Shown here piece after piece: positions 39,723 to 48,357 of a stretch of 64,000 nucleotides of DNA. How positions within the stretch are numbered: position 1 is the first letter of the stretch; each line of letters opens with the position of its first letter. This stretch comes from Kaistia sp. 32K. Its GTDB lineage: Bacteria > Pseudomonadota > Alphaproteobacteria > Rhizobiales > Kaistiaceae. The notes under the pieces are model-generated. The model had not been told where the DNA came from. It made no database searches and saw nothing but the letters and a program-made list of their open reading frames with translations. The position numbers and the translations under genes are program-made. Where the stretch lies: NCBI RefSeq assembly GCF_016629525.1, contig NZ_AP024269.1:4600001-4664000 (forward strand), written 5' to 3'.

Positions 39723-40661
39723 GTGCAATCCACCGCTTCGATCCCCCTCCTCCGCATCGGCACGCGCGGCAGCCCGCTGGCGCTCGCCCAGGCGCAGGAG
39801 ACGCGCGCCCGTCTCGCCATCGCCCATGGCGTCGACGAGGCCACGATGGAGATCGTCGCCATCAAGACCTCGGGTGACCGGATCCAGGATCGCTCGCTGT
39901 CGGAAGCCGGCGGCAAGGGACTGTTCACGAAGGAGCTCGAGGAAGCGCTGTTCCGCGGCGAGATCGACATCGCCGTGCATTCGTCGAAGGACGTACCGAC
40001 CTTCCTGCCCGACGGGCTGACGCTGATCGCCTTCCTGCCGCGCGAGGACGTCCGCGACGTCTTCCTGTCGCCGGTGGCAAGCTCGATCCGCGACCTGCCG
40101 CAGGGCGCGCTGCTCGGCACCTCGTCGCTGCGCCGCCGCGCCATGGCGCTGCGCCTCCGGCCGGATCTCGTCGTCGTCGAGTTTCGCGGCAATGTGCAGA
40201 CCCGCCTCGCCAAACTTGAGAGCGGCGTCGCGCACGGCACGCTGCTGGCGCTGGCCGGCCTGCGCCGCGTCGGCCTCGCCGACCACGCGACGGCGATCCT
40301 CGAGCTCGACGATTTCCTGCCGGCCGTCGGCCAGGGCGCGGTCGCCGTCGAGGGCCGCGCCGACGATCTTCGCGTCCGCGAGCTGCTTGCCAAGATCAAC
40401 GATCCCGCCACCGAGATCGCGCTCCGCGCCGAGCGCGCCTTCCTGACCCGGCTCGACGGCTCCTGCCGCACGCCGATCGGCGGGCTGGCGACGCTCGAAG
40501 GCGACGAACTGCTGTTCCGCGGCATCGTGCTGTCGCCGGACGGCCGCCAGGCCGAGGAAACCCGCATGACCGCGCCGGTCGCCGACGCCGAGACACTCGG
40601 CACGGCGGCGGCGGACGAGCTGATCGGACGCGGCGGCAAGACCTTCTTCGCGAGCCCCTGA
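39723..40661 (+). CDS. hemC: Porphobilinogen deaminase (hydroxymethylbilane synthase)
   Basis: 312 aa. It joins four porphobilinogens into hydroxymethylbilane. Marks are [38 protein letters not shown] and the dipyrromethane cofactor Cys248 in GSCRTPIGG. The GTG at 39723 is the start that fits the domain. It begins a rightward haem unit with hemD, mic60 and hemY. Confidence 0.97.
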   Translation: MQSTASIPLLRIGTRGSPLALAQAQETRARLAIAHGVDEATMEIVAIKTSGDRIQDRSLSEAGGKGLFTKELEEALFRGEIDIAVHSSKDVPTFLPDGLTLIAFLPREDVRDVFLSPVASSIRDLPQGALLGTSSLRRRAMALRLRPDLVVVEFRGNVQTRLAKLESGVAHGTLLALAGLRRVGLADHATAILELDDFLPAVGQGAVAVEGRADDLRVRELLAKINDPATEIALRAERAFLTRLDGSCRTPIGGLATLEGDELLFRGIVLSPDGRQAEETRMTAPVADAETLGTAAADELIGRGGKTFFASP

Positions 40662-40667
40662 GGCGCC

Positions 40668-41414
40668 ATGCGGCTGCTCGTCACCCGGCCCGAGCTTGAG
40701 GCGACGCGCACCGCCGAACGTCTGCGCGCTCTCGGCCACGAGCCGGTGATCGCGCCGATGCTTCAGACCGTCTTCCTCGACCCGCCGCTGCCGGCGATCG
40801 ATCCGGCCGCGATCCTGCTGACCAGCCTGAACGGCCTGCGCGCGTTGGCGCGCTGGCCCCTCCCGGCAGCCTGGTTCGCGCTTCCCGTGCTCGCCGTCGG
40901 CGACCGCACGGCGGCGGCGGCGCGCGGGGCGGGATTCGCCGATGTCCGCTCCGCCGATGGCGACGGCGTCGCGCTGGCCGAGCTGACCCTGGCAACGCTG
41001 CCGCCCACGGCCGGAACGCTGCTCTATCCGGCCGCCGTCGACCGCGCCGGCAACTGGACGGAGACGCTCGCGCAGGCCGGCTACGAACTGGCGCTTGTGG
41101 AAGCCTACCGCATGGATCCGGCGGCGAGCCTGCCCGATTCGGCTGCCACATCGCTCCGCGAGGGCCGAATCGACGGCGTCCTCCTCTATTCGCCGCGCAC
41201 GGCGACGGCGCTTGTCCGCTGCCTCGCCGCGCTCGACCCGCCCGCCCGCCTCGACGGCCTGACCATCTACGCGCTGTCGGAAAACGTCGCGGCTGCCCTT
41301 CGCGCCGGAAACCTGCGCTTCGGCACGATCCGCATCGCCGAAAAGCCCACCGACGACGCCCTGCTGGCGCTGCTGCCGGGAAGCGTGGGAACATCCCCTT
41401 CAGGCGTCCGTTAA
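40668..41414 (+). CDS. hemD: Uroporphyrinogen-III synthase
   Basis: 248 aa, a weakly conserved family. It cyclises hydroxymethylbilane with ring D inversion. The start MRLLVTRPELEATRTAERLR and the later VLLYSPRTATALV block with a Tyr-Ser core are the family's best marks. It begins 6 nt after hemC, supporting a single transcript and its identity. Confidence 0.92.
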   Translation: MRLLVTRPELEATRTAERLRALGHEPVIAPMLQTVFLDPPLPAIDPAAILLTSLNGLRALARWPLPAAWFALPVLAVGDRTAAAARGAGFADVRSADGDGVALAELTLATLPPTAGTLLYPAAVDRAGNWTETLAQAGYELALVEAYRMDPAASLPDSAATSLREGRIDGVLLYSPRTATALVRCLAALDPPARLDGLTIYALSENVAAALRAGNLRFGTIRIAEKPTDDALLALLPGSVGTSPSGVR

Positions 41415-41461
41415 CGCAATCGTCTATACTGGTCGCGAACGACCGACGAGATCGAGGTGAC

Positions 41462-42643
41462 ATGGCCGAAGACAACACCTTCCATCCGGCAGACGAAGCA
41501 ACGCCCGGACAGCGCCGCAAGCGCCCGCCGGTGACGATCGATCTCGAGGCCGAATCGCGCACGCCGCGCCCGGATGCCCCCGCTCCGGAGGCCAGCCCTG
41601 AGGCGACAAAGCCCGCTTACGAACCGGAGGCCGGCGTGACCGGAACCGAGACCGCCGACGCGACCCCGCCTTCCAATCCCGCGCTCGCGCGCTTCCTCGT
41701 GCCGGCGATCGCCGCGCTCGGCGGCGGCGTCATCGGCGGCCTGCTCGTCGCCCTCCTCTCCAGCTCGACCGGCGGCGATCCCGTCGCCACCGCCAGCCTC
41801 GATTCGCGCTTCGCCGCCGTCTCGGCGCGACTGGACCGGATCGAGGCCGTCGACCGCGCGCCCGCCAAGCCCGGCGTCGATCCCGCCCGCCTCGCCGATC
41901 TCGAAAAGGAAGTCGCGGCGCTGAAGCAGGCGGCGAGCCAGCCGACGGCGGCCCCCGCCGCCTCGGTTCCCGCCGCTGCCGTCGATCTCTCCCCGCTCGA
42001 AAGCCGGCTCGCGGCGCTGGAATCGCGCCCGGCGCCCGCTGGGGCCGCGCCCGTCGATCTGACGCCGCTGCAATCGCGCCTCGACGCGCTGACGGCACGG
42101 CTCGACACGGTCGAGCAGCACCCGCCGGCCGATCCGAAGACGGAAGCCGCCGCCCGCGTCATCGCCGTGACGGCGCTGCGCCAGGCAGCGAGCGGCTCCG
42201 GCCCCTTCGCCGACGAACTTTCCGCCGTCGCGGCGCTTGGCGACAGGAATGCCTCGCTCGACGCGCTGGCGCCGATCGCCGGCGCCGGCACGCCGTCCAA
42301 GGCGGAGCTCGCCGCCGCTTTCCCGGCTGTGGCGGAGCAGATCCGCATCGCCGCCGCCAAGGTCGATCCCGGCGCCAGCCTGATCGACCGGCTCGCCGCC
42401 TCGGCCGGCTCGCTCGTCTCCGTCAAGCCGACCGGCCCGATGGCGGGCAATTCGGCGACGGCGATCGTCTCGCGCATGGAAGCCGCCGTGAAAGCAGGCA
42501 ACCTGGCCGAGACCTTGCGCGAGGGCGAGGCGCTCGACGCGATCGCCCGCGCGCCGCTCTCGGACTGGGCCGATAAGGCCTCCCGCCGCATCACCATCGA
42601 CACCGCCCTCGCCGGCCTTCCCGCCGCCAGCCCTTCGAACTGA
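41462..42643 (+). CDS. Alphaproteobacterial Mic60/mitofilin homologue
   Basis: 393 aa. A cytosolic Pro/Glu-rich region (1-75), one membrane segment (about 78-100, ARFLVPAIAALGGGVIGGLL), a long heptad-rich periplasmic coiled coil (about 110-225) and a C-terminal mitofilin-type domain (about 235-390) with VSRMEAAVKAGNLAETLREGE read in parts. It sits between hemD and hemY, as reported for alphaproteobacterial Mic60, the bacterial relative of the protein shaping mitochondrial cristae. It probably bends or tethers inner membranes. GAGGTGAC precedes the ATG. Confidence 0.85.
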   Translation: MAEDNTFHPADEATPGQRRKRPPVTIDLEAESRTPRPDAPAPEASPEATKPAYEPEAGVTGTETADATPPSNPALARFLVPAIAALGGGVIGGLLVALLSSSTGGDPVATASLDSRFAAVSARLDRIEAVDRAPAKPGVDPARLADLEKEVAALKQAASQPTAAPAASVPAAAVDLSPLESRLAALESRPAPAGAAPVDLTPLQSRLDALTARLDTVEQHPPADPKTEAAARVIAVTALRQAASGSGPFADELSAVAALGDRNASLDALAPIAGAGTPSKAELAAAFPAVAEQIRIAAAKVDPGASLIDRLAASAGSLVSVKPTGPMAGNSATAIVSRMEAAVKAGNLAETLREGEALDAIARAPLSDWADKASRRITIDTALAGLPAASPSN

Positions 42644-42653
42644 CGGAGCGACG

Positions 42654-44237
42654 ATGATCCGCATTCTCGTCTATGTCGCCCTGGTCTTCGCCGCCGCGGC
42701 CGGATTCGCCTGGCTTGCCGACCGGCCCGGCGAGATCGCGCTGACCTGGCAGGGCTACGACTACACGACCAGCCTGATGGTCGCCGCCGTTGCGATGGCC
42801 GTGCTGTTCATCGTGCTCGCCTTCGTGCTGTGGCTGATCCTCGCCGCCGTGCGCGCGCCGCGCCTGTTCGGCGGCTGGCTCTCGGGCCGCAAGCGCGATC
42901 GCGGCTACCGGGCGCTGTCGCGCGGCATGATCGCGATCGGCGCCGGCGACCTGAAGCGCGCCAGGCGCTTCTCGGGCGAGGCGCAGAAGATCCTGCAGGG
43001 CGAGCCGCTGACGCTGCTGCTCGCGGCGCAGACGGCGCAGCTCTCCGGCGACAGCGCCGGCGCGCGCAGCGCCTTCGAGACCATGCTGGACGAGCCGGAA
43101 ACCCGCCTGCTCGGCCTGCGCGGGCTCTATGTCGAGGCGCAGCGGAGCGGCGAGCGCGAGGCCGCGCGCCACTATGCCGAGGAAGCCGCCAAGGCGGCGC
43201 CGAGCCTCGGCTGGGCCGGCACGGCCTTGTTCGACGACCAGGCGACGCATGGCGAATGGTCGGCGGCGCTGACGACGCTCGGATCCAACCTGCACGCCAA
43301 GCTGATCGATCGCGCCACCGCGCACCGGCTGCGCGCCGTGCTTCTGACGGCGCGCGGGCTCGAGCTCGAACTCTCCAATCCGGAGGAATCCCGCGCCGCC
43401 GCGCAGGAGGCTGCCAAGCTGCGGCCGGACCTCGTGCCGGCGGCGACGCTCGCGGCGCGGCTCTTCACCCGCCATGGCGACGTCAAGCGCGCCGTCCGCG
43501 TCCTCGAGACCTCCTGGAAGCAGGCGCCGCATCCCGAGCTCGCCGAAGCCTATGGCAATGTGCGCGCCGGCGATTCGGCGCAGGACCGGCTGAAGCGGGC
43601 CCAGCGCCTCGCCTCGCTGCGCCCCGGCCATGTCGAAAGCCACCTCGCCGTCGCCCGCGCCGCCATCGACGCGCGCGACTGGGAGCTCGCCCGCCGCGAG
43701 CTCGCCGCGATCGACGAGAAGGACCGCACCGAGCGCTTCTGCCTGCTGATGGCCGAGATCGAGGAAGGCCCGGACGGCAATCGCGGCCATGTGCGCGAAT
43801 GGCTGTCGCGCGCCGTCCGCGCCCCGCGCGATCCGCAATGGACCGCCGACGGCTATGTCTTCCCGGCCTGGGCGCCGGTCTCGCCGATCACCGGCCGGCT
43901 CGATGCGTTCGAATGGCGCACCCCGACGGCGGCGCTCGCCGACGATCAGCGCCCGGCGATCGACCTGGTGGTCGCCGAGGAGGAGCCGGAGCCGCTCGTG
44001 ATCGAGGCGATCGAGCCCCTGGCGGCCGGTACGGCAGCGACCCGGACGACCGTTCCGGACGAGGCGCCGCGCCAGTCCGAGCGGGCGACCCCGGCCGCCG
44101 TCGAGCCGCGCCCCGTCTTCTCGGCGCCCGCGCGCAATGGCGGCCCGCAAGCCACGGCCGTCGTGCCGCCGATCCCCGACGATCCCGGCATCGACGACAT
44201 CGAGGCGGAGCCGGTCGATCGGCTGCGTGTGCAATGA
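42654..44237 (+). CDS. hemY: HemY-like TPR membrane protein
   Basis: 527 aa. Two N-terminal membrane segments (about 3-20 and 41-65) and TPR-like helical repeats through about residue 400; DRPGEIALTWQGY and RGYRALSRGMIAIGAGD are the family signatures. This HemY is not protoporphyrinogen oxidase; it is thought to coordinate late haem enzymes. The C-terminal 100 residues are acidic and Pro/Ala-rich. It is the last gene of the haem unit, 10 nt after mic60. Confidence 0.9.
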   Translation: MIRILVYVALVFAAAAGFAWLADRPGEIALTWQGYDYTTSLMVAAVAMAVLFIVLAFVLWLILAAVRAPRLFGGWLSGRKRDRGYRALSRGMIAIGAGDLKRARRFSGEAQKILQGEPLTLLLAAQTAQLSGDSAGARSAFETMLDEPETRLLGLRGLYVEAQRSGEREAARHYAEEAAKAAPSLGWAGTALFDDQATHGEWSAALTTLGSNLHAKLIDRATAHRLRAVLLTARGLELELSNPEESRAAAQEAAKLRPDLVPAATLAARLFTRHGDVKRAVRVLETSWKQAPHPELAEAYGNVRAGDSAQDRLKRAQRLASLRPGHVESHLAVARAAIDARDWELARRELAAIDEKDRTERFCLLMAEIEEGPDGNRGHVREWLSRAVRAPRDPQWTADGYVFPAWAPVSPITGRLDAFEWRTPTAALADDQRPAIDLVVAEEEPEPLVIEAIEPLAAGTAATRTTVPDEAPRQSERATPAAVEPRPVFSAPARNGGPQATAVVPPIPDDPGIDDIEAEPVDRLRVQ

Positions 44238-44262
44238 GGCGGTGGAGAAGCGCGACTAAGGC

Positions 44263-44291
44263 TTGAAACGCTCCGGGAATGTGGCTATGAA
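44263..44291 (+). promoter_or_regulatory. tRNA-Thr promoter
   Basis: TTGAAA (44263-44268) and TATGAA (44286-44291) are 17 nt apart. The predicted start lies about 48 nt before the tRNA, between hemY and the tRNA. Confidence 0.6.
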
Positions 44292-44346
44292 CCCTCTCGA
44301 TTTCACCGCAGCCCTTCGGCAGCGCCCCGTGAAATCCTCGAAGTAG

Positions 44347-44422
44347 GCCGCTTTAGCTCAGCTGGTAGAGCACATCATTCGTAATGATGGGGTCAGGTGT
44401 TCGAATCACCTAAGCGGCACCA
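44347..44422 (+). tRNA. tRNA-Thr (anticodon CGT)
   Basis: 76 nt including the encoded CCA. The acceptor stem GCCGCTT pairs with AAGCGGC; the D arm TAGCTCAGCTGGTAGAGC, the anticodon stem CATCA/TGATG with loop TTCGTAA (anticodon CGT at 44380-44382) and the T arm with GTTCGAATC are all present. It reads ACG codons. tRNA genes are frequent integration sites and the sequence after this one looks accessory. Confidence 0.97.
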
Positions 44423-44856
44423 CTTCCCTCCCTGAAATCATGGATGTTTTCGGTTCGCCGCCCCGGGCGCTTGCGCTGTTTGGTGACCGCATGGCGACCC
44501 GCGCGATTTATCCGCTCGAGCACGTAAGCGCGAGCGACGAGGGGGGCGCAGATTTTCCATCCTCGCATCGGCCATGACCGCCCCGGCGGCGATCGGCGCG
44601 GTAGGGTGCCGTTCATTGCCCCAGAGGCACTCGCTCATCCCTATGATGACCATCACCCCGCCCAGGTCTGCCGAGCGTTGAATCCATCAGCAAGTAGACT
44701 CGACGTAGGGGAATGTTGATATCAATGTAGCGCGAGAGGCAGTAACGCTTCCAGCCGGCTTGCCTGATTCCGGGAAGCCGCCACGAAGAACTGGGGGACT
44801 GGCTGGATGCCAGACGAAACTATTCTGAACGACCGTCTTTCAAGTGAGACGGCGGC
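44423..44856. other. 434-bp gap after tRNA-Thr
   Basis: I see no convincing gene, integrase remnant or repeat of the tRNA 3' end. Short minus-strand frames here lack start sites or family signals. Base composition is somewhat more mixed than in the haem operon. Confidence 0.5.
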
Positions 44857-46431
44857 GTGAGCCACGTTTCGTTGCTGCAAGAGTCCCGCCGGCAGACACT
44901 GCCGGTCGTTCGTCAAGTGACGCTCGCCCTGGTCGTGGCCTGGGTGGCTCTGGTAGCCGGCCTGGGTTGGTGGCTGTCGCAGAGAGCGCTGACCGCGGAA
45001 TTGGGCAATTTGGCAGCCAGCGCCGAATACGAGGCCACGACCACGGCGCGCGTCGTGGACCGGCTGTTCACCCAGATGGTCAGCGTCGCCAACATGGTGG
45101 CGCGGCAAGGACAGGTCATTCAGCTTGCGAGCCGCTACCACACCGATCCGCCCGGCGCCGCCGCGCTCACGCGGGAACAGCGCGCGTCGCAGTTCACGAG
45201 CGACCCGCTGGTGCGCAAGGTCGGTGATTACATGGACGCGCTGTCGAGCGACCTGGGCTACGCGCGTATCTATATGAACAATGCCTCGTATGACACCGTG
45301 ACCGCCAGCAACTGGGCCGAGCCCGACAGTATCGTCGGAATGATCTACGACGGCCGGAGCTACCTGACCGACGCGCTGCGCACCGGCAACGGCCACTTGT
45401 TCGGTATTGCCCGCCTGAACAGGACCGCGGCCTATTTCGTCAGTAGTCGGATCGAAGATGCGAGCGACGTGGCGCTGGGCGCCGTCACGGTGAAGTTCGA
45501 CGCGCCGGACATGGCGCTCTATCTGGCAGGGCGGCATATAGCGTTGATCGTGGACGGTCAGGGGCGCGTGACCACCACGTCGTCCGAATCCTTCATGCTC
45601 CGCAACGTGGCGGCGCTTCTGCCGCCTGGGACGGTGCAGCCGCCTTCCGGCGACGAAGATCCCGGCAAGCCCATGGATGTGAGCGCCGTGCCCGGGTCCG
45701 GCCAATCCGACCAGTGGCTCATCGAAGGCAGGCCCTATCTGCTGCAGCTTCAGCCCTTGCCAGGAACGCAATACCGGCTACTCACGCTTGCCTCGCTCGA
45801 CCACCTGCCGGCGATGCGCCGCCAGCATGCCTTGATCGCCGGGCTGGTGGCGGCATTCGGCCTGGTCCTCATTTTCCTCTCCAGTCGCGTGGCAGGGCAG
45901 GTTGTGTTGCGTCACCAGGATGAACGGTATGCGGCCAATTATGATGTATTGACCGGCCTTCCGAACCGACGCGCGATCCTGGCCGAGCTGGATCGGTTGT
46001 TTGCGCTCGCGAAGCGGAACAAGGCTTGGGTTTTGGTCGCGTTCATCGACCTCGATGAGTTCAAGACGATCAACGACACCCATGGCCACGAGGTCGGCGA
46101 CGAATTTCTGGTTGAGGTCGGCCGGCGGATGTCAGCCGGTCTGCGCACGGGCGACCTGCTGGGCCGGTTCGGCGGCGACGAATTCGTGGTGATCGGGTTG
46201 GCGGCCCCGTCCGGGCCAGAAGGCCCGGACCGGATCGCCGAAGCGATGCGCAACCGGCTGATGCCGCTATTGAGGGGCACCTATACGTTCGCGGAGTGTA
46301 GTTTCGACTATTCCGGCGGAAGCTTCGGCGCAGTCAGCGTGGACCCTTTCGTCAGCTCGGCGCAAGCGGTGCTCAGGGACGCGGATCGGCTGATGTATGC
46401 CGACAAGCTGGCGCGCCGAACAACCGCATAG
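44857..46431 (+). CDS. Membrane-bound diguanylate cyclase with Cache-like sensor
   Basis: 524 aa from a GTG start. A membrane segment at about 20-41, a periplasmic Cache-like sensor (about 45-320, with DALSSDLGYARIYMNN and YFVSSRIED), a second segment (about 326-347), then a GGDEF domain. The active site reads GGDEF (439-443) and the inhibitory RxxD site is RTGD (430-433), five residues before, so it should make c-di-GMP under product control. Sensor ligand unknown. It contrasts with the degenerate GGDEF at 5404. Confidence 0.92.
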   Translation: MSHVSLLQESRRQTLPVVRQVTLALVVAWVALVAGLGWWLSQRALTAELGNLAASAEYEATTTARVVDRLFTQMVSVANMVARQGQVIQLASRYHTDPPGAAALTREQRASQFTSDPLVRKVGDYMDALSSDLGYARIYMNNASYDTVTASNWAEPDSIVGMIYDGRSYLTDALRTGNGHLFGIARLNRTAAYFVSSRIEDASDVALGAVTVKFDAPDMALYLAGRHIALIVDGQGRVTTTSSESFMLRNVAALLPPGTVQPPSGDEDPGKPMDVSAVPGSGQSDQWLIEGRPYLLQLQPLPGTQYRLLTLASLDHLPAMRRQHALIAGLVAAFGLVLIFLSSRVAGQVVLRHQDERYAANYDVLTGLPNRRAILAELDRLFALAKRNKAWVLVAFIDLDEFKTINDTHGHEVGDEFLVEVGRRMSAGLRTGDLLGRFGGDEFVVIGLAAPSGPEGPDRIAEAMRNRLMPLLRGTYTFAECSFDYSGGSFGAVSVDPFVSSAQAVLRDADRLMYADKLARRTTA

Positions 46432-46481
46432 CCACAGCCGGCCCTCAACTCGGCGAGAATGTCGTGCTCGCTGGCGAACAG

Positions 46482-46535
46482 CTCAGTGGTACTCGCGATA
46501 GATATGGGCAATGTTCTGGCGCACGGTCGCGACCT
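46482..46535. repeat. 54-bp direct repeat, copy 1 (displaced sulfatase 3' end)
   Basis: Identical over all 54 bases to 48304-48357. The second copy is the last 17 codons plus stop of the sulfatase-family gene, so copy 1 is a detached duplicate of that gene end. The bases outside differ on both sides. Spacing between copies is 1822 bp. Confidence 0.95.
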
Positions 46536-46556
46536 CCCGCTCCCACCGGGCGCCCC

Positions 46557-47303
46557 TCACCATCGCTTCGGGACAAGATCGCCCGATGCCGAGCAGGCGT
46601 AGAAGCCTGCCGAAGGGCCGAATGCGTGCATCGTCGCCAGGGCGACCGCCGGACGAGCCCCCTCCTCGGGCGAATGGCCGGGTCCGTTCCCCGTCATGTC
46701 GGTGGAGGTCAGTCCGGGGTCCACCGCATTCACCTTGATCCCCTCGCGGTCCAGTTCCTTGGCGAGCTTTACCGTCAGCATGTTCAGCGCCGTCTTCGAA
46801 GCGCAGTATCCGGCAAAGCCGACCGACCAGGTTTCGCTCCGCATGTCCAGGGCATCGCTGAGCGAGCTCAAGCCGCTGCTCATCATGACGATCCGCGCCG
46901 CTTCGGACTTGCGCAGCAGCGGCAGGAAAGCCTGCGTCACCCGGAGGACGCCGAACACGTTGGCCTCGAACATCTGCCGGATCTCGTCGATCGATTCCTC
47001 GGCGACGGAAGGAGGCGGGCTGAACATGACGCCGGCGTTGTTGACCAGCACGTCGAGCTTGCCCGCCTCGCGCTCGACGGTCCCGGCGGCAGCGGCCACG
47101 CTGGCCTCATTCGTAACATCCAGCTGCACGGCGCGAGCGTCGATCCCGGCATTGCGCAGTTCACGCGCCGCGGCGTCGCCACGCTGCAGGTCTCGACATC
47201 CCAGCCAGAGCGAGTGGCCGTTGGCGCCGAGCTGGCGCGCGATGGCGAGGCCAATGCCTTTGTTCGCACCGGTGACAAGCGCGATGAGGGGTGTGTTGGC
47301 CAT
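46557..47303 (-). CDS. Short-chain dehydrogenase/reductase
   Basis: 248 aa. The cofactor loop is TGANKGIGLA, then NNAGVM, and the catalytic Ser in MMSSG with YCASK. The TGANKGIG start and length resemble carbonyl-reductase-like SDRs. The substrate is unknown. It lies 54 nt after a MarR gene on the same strand, so MarR probably controls it. Both sit within the segment bounded by the 54-bp repeats. Confidence 0.9.
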   Translation of the reverse strand: MANTPLIALVTGANKGIGLAIARQLGANGHSLWLGCRDLQRGDAAARELRNAGIDARAVQLDVTNEASVAAAAGTVEREAGKLDVLVNNAGVMFSPPPSVAEESIDEIRQMFEANVFGVLRVTQAFLPLLRKSEAARIVMMSSGLSSLSDALDMRSETWSVGFAGYCASKTALNMLTVKLAKELDREGIKVNAVDPGLTSTDMTGNGPGHSPEEGARPAVALATMHAFGPSAGFYACSASGDLVPKRW

Positions 47304-47339
47304 GCTGAATTTCCTGATCGTTTCGACAGCATGTCCATA

Positions 47340-47370
47340 CTACGATTTTCGTAATGTTCAACGATCGTAG
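47340..47370. promoter_or_regulatory. Operator candidate between MarR and SDR genes
   Basis: Two ACGAT-type palindromes lie together: TACGA-TTT-TCGTA (47341-47353) and ACGATCGT (47361-47368). Their outer parts also form CTACGAT-N17-ATCGTAG (47340-47370). On the minus strand this is just upstream of the SDR ATG and overlaps the MarR stop. Symmetry and place fit a MarR site. Confidence 0.5.
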
Positions 47371-47792
47371 TTTGCGATTCTTTCCGTGAGCCGGACAAAT
47401 TCGGCCCGCTCCGCAGGATCGAGCGATTCCAGCATCGCGCGGCAGGCATCGCGATATCCCGCCATATAGCCTGCGACGGCTTCCTTCCCTTTCGGGGTGA
47501 TCGTCAGCGCCACGGTCCGTCGATTCGCCTCGTGCCGCTGTCGCTCCATCATCTCCCTGCGGACCAGCCGGTCGGCCGAGGAAGACATCGTCGTCAGCGC
47601 GACTTGCAGGTTCCGGGCAACATCCCCCAGGCTGCAATCAGGATGCTCGTTGACGAACAGGAGGGCTTGGACGTCGAGGGCGTTGAGCGCGTTTTCCATC
47701 GCCGCCGATGCCTCGGCAACCTTGAAGCGACGAGTGAACCGCTCAAAAGCGAGGCTGAGTTGTCCAATTTGCTCGGGCGTGGGATCTGACAT
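47358..47792 (-). CDS. MarR-family transcriptional regulator
   Basis: 144 aa. The winged helix region is visible: LDVQALLFVNEHPDCSLGDV, NLQVALTTMSSSADRLVRRE with the recognition helix, and the wing HEANRRTVALTITPKGKEAV. The start at 47792 fits the family length, although its Shine-Dalgarno (AAGGAGG) is too close; an in-frame ATG at 47831 is a real alternative. It probably represses the SDR gene and responds to a small aromatic or oxidant. Divergent from the BrnA-like gene. Confidence 0.87.
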   Translation of the reverse strand: MSDPTPEQIGQLSLAFERFTRRFKVAEASAAMENALNALDVQALLFVNEHPDCSLGDVARNLQVALTTMSSSADRLVRREMMERQRHEANRRTVALTITPKGKEAVAGYMAGYRDACRAMLESLDPAERAEFVRLTERIANYDR

Positions 47793-48015
47793 CCCTCCTT
47801 TAAGCAATTCCGCTCGCCAAACGTAAGCCATCACCGAGCGGGCCCCCTCTCCCGTGGAACCTTTCCCGCCCGGGGCGAAGGCAGCGTGGCGTTCGGGCGC
47901 GGTTCGCGGCGGTGCCTTGAATCCTCCTCCAGATTGCGCATTGATGCCTCGCCCATTGGCGACGCTGTCGCACCCGTGCCTTGCCAGCGGCGGAATGAAA
48001 CCGAGGAAACAAACC

Positions 48016-48276
48016 ATGTCGTCAGACAGGCCCCGCCGTCCCCAGGACCCCTTCGCGGCCGCGGAGGCGATGTTCGCCAAGAAGAAGCGGGCACCGGACA
48101 TCAAGTCGAACGCGCTCCCGAACGCCAAGGAGCTTGTCTCGCTCCGGATTGATCGCGACGTGCTTGAGCATTTCCAGGCCGAAGGCCCGGGCTGGCAGGA
48201 TCGAATGAACGAGGCATTGCGCGCCGCGGCGATCGCCGATGGCTTGGAAGCACCATCCACCGACGCCGAATCCTGA
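48016..48276 (+). CDS. BrnA-like antitoxin domain protein, no toxin partner
   Basis: 86 aa. The C-terminal ribbon-helix-helix segment ELVSLRIDRDVLEHFQAEGP followed by GWQDRMNEALR is the pattern of BrnA antitoxins. GAGGAAA lies 9 nt before the ATG at 48016. No BrnT-like toxin frame is adjacent on either side, so it is an orphan or a regulator. It is the right-hand gene of the cassette between the 54-bp repeats. Confidence 0.72.
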   Translation: MSSDRPRRPQDPFAAAEAMFAKKKRAPDIKSNALPNAKELVSLRIDRDVLEHFQAEGPGWQDRMNEALRAAAIADGLEAPSTDAES

Positions 48277-48303
48277 CCGAAGGCGGGTTGGCGCTCCCGG
48301 TGC

Positions 48304-48357
48304 CTCAGTGGTACTCGCGATAGATATGGGCAATGTTCTGGCGCACGGTCGCGACCT
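48304..48357. repeat. 54-bp direct repeat, copy 2 (native sulfatase 3' end)
   Basis: Second perfect copy, forming the last 17 codons and stop of the sulfatase-family gene on the minus strand. With copy 1 it brackets 1768 bp holding the SDR, MarR and BrnA-like genes. The layout resembles attL/attR left by insertion at a gene 3' end. Confidence 0.95.

Noticed and set aside
44410..44656. Short minus-strand frames just after tRNA-Thr, considered as an integrase remnant
   Set aside because: No tyrosine-recombinase signature (Arg...HxxR...Tyr) is seen and no good start or ribosome site.
46308..46511. Minus-strand frame starting in the 54-bp repeat (and a matching one at 48022-48333)
   Set aside because: Both merely read the repeat in another frame; the sulfatase 3' end explains the shared text.
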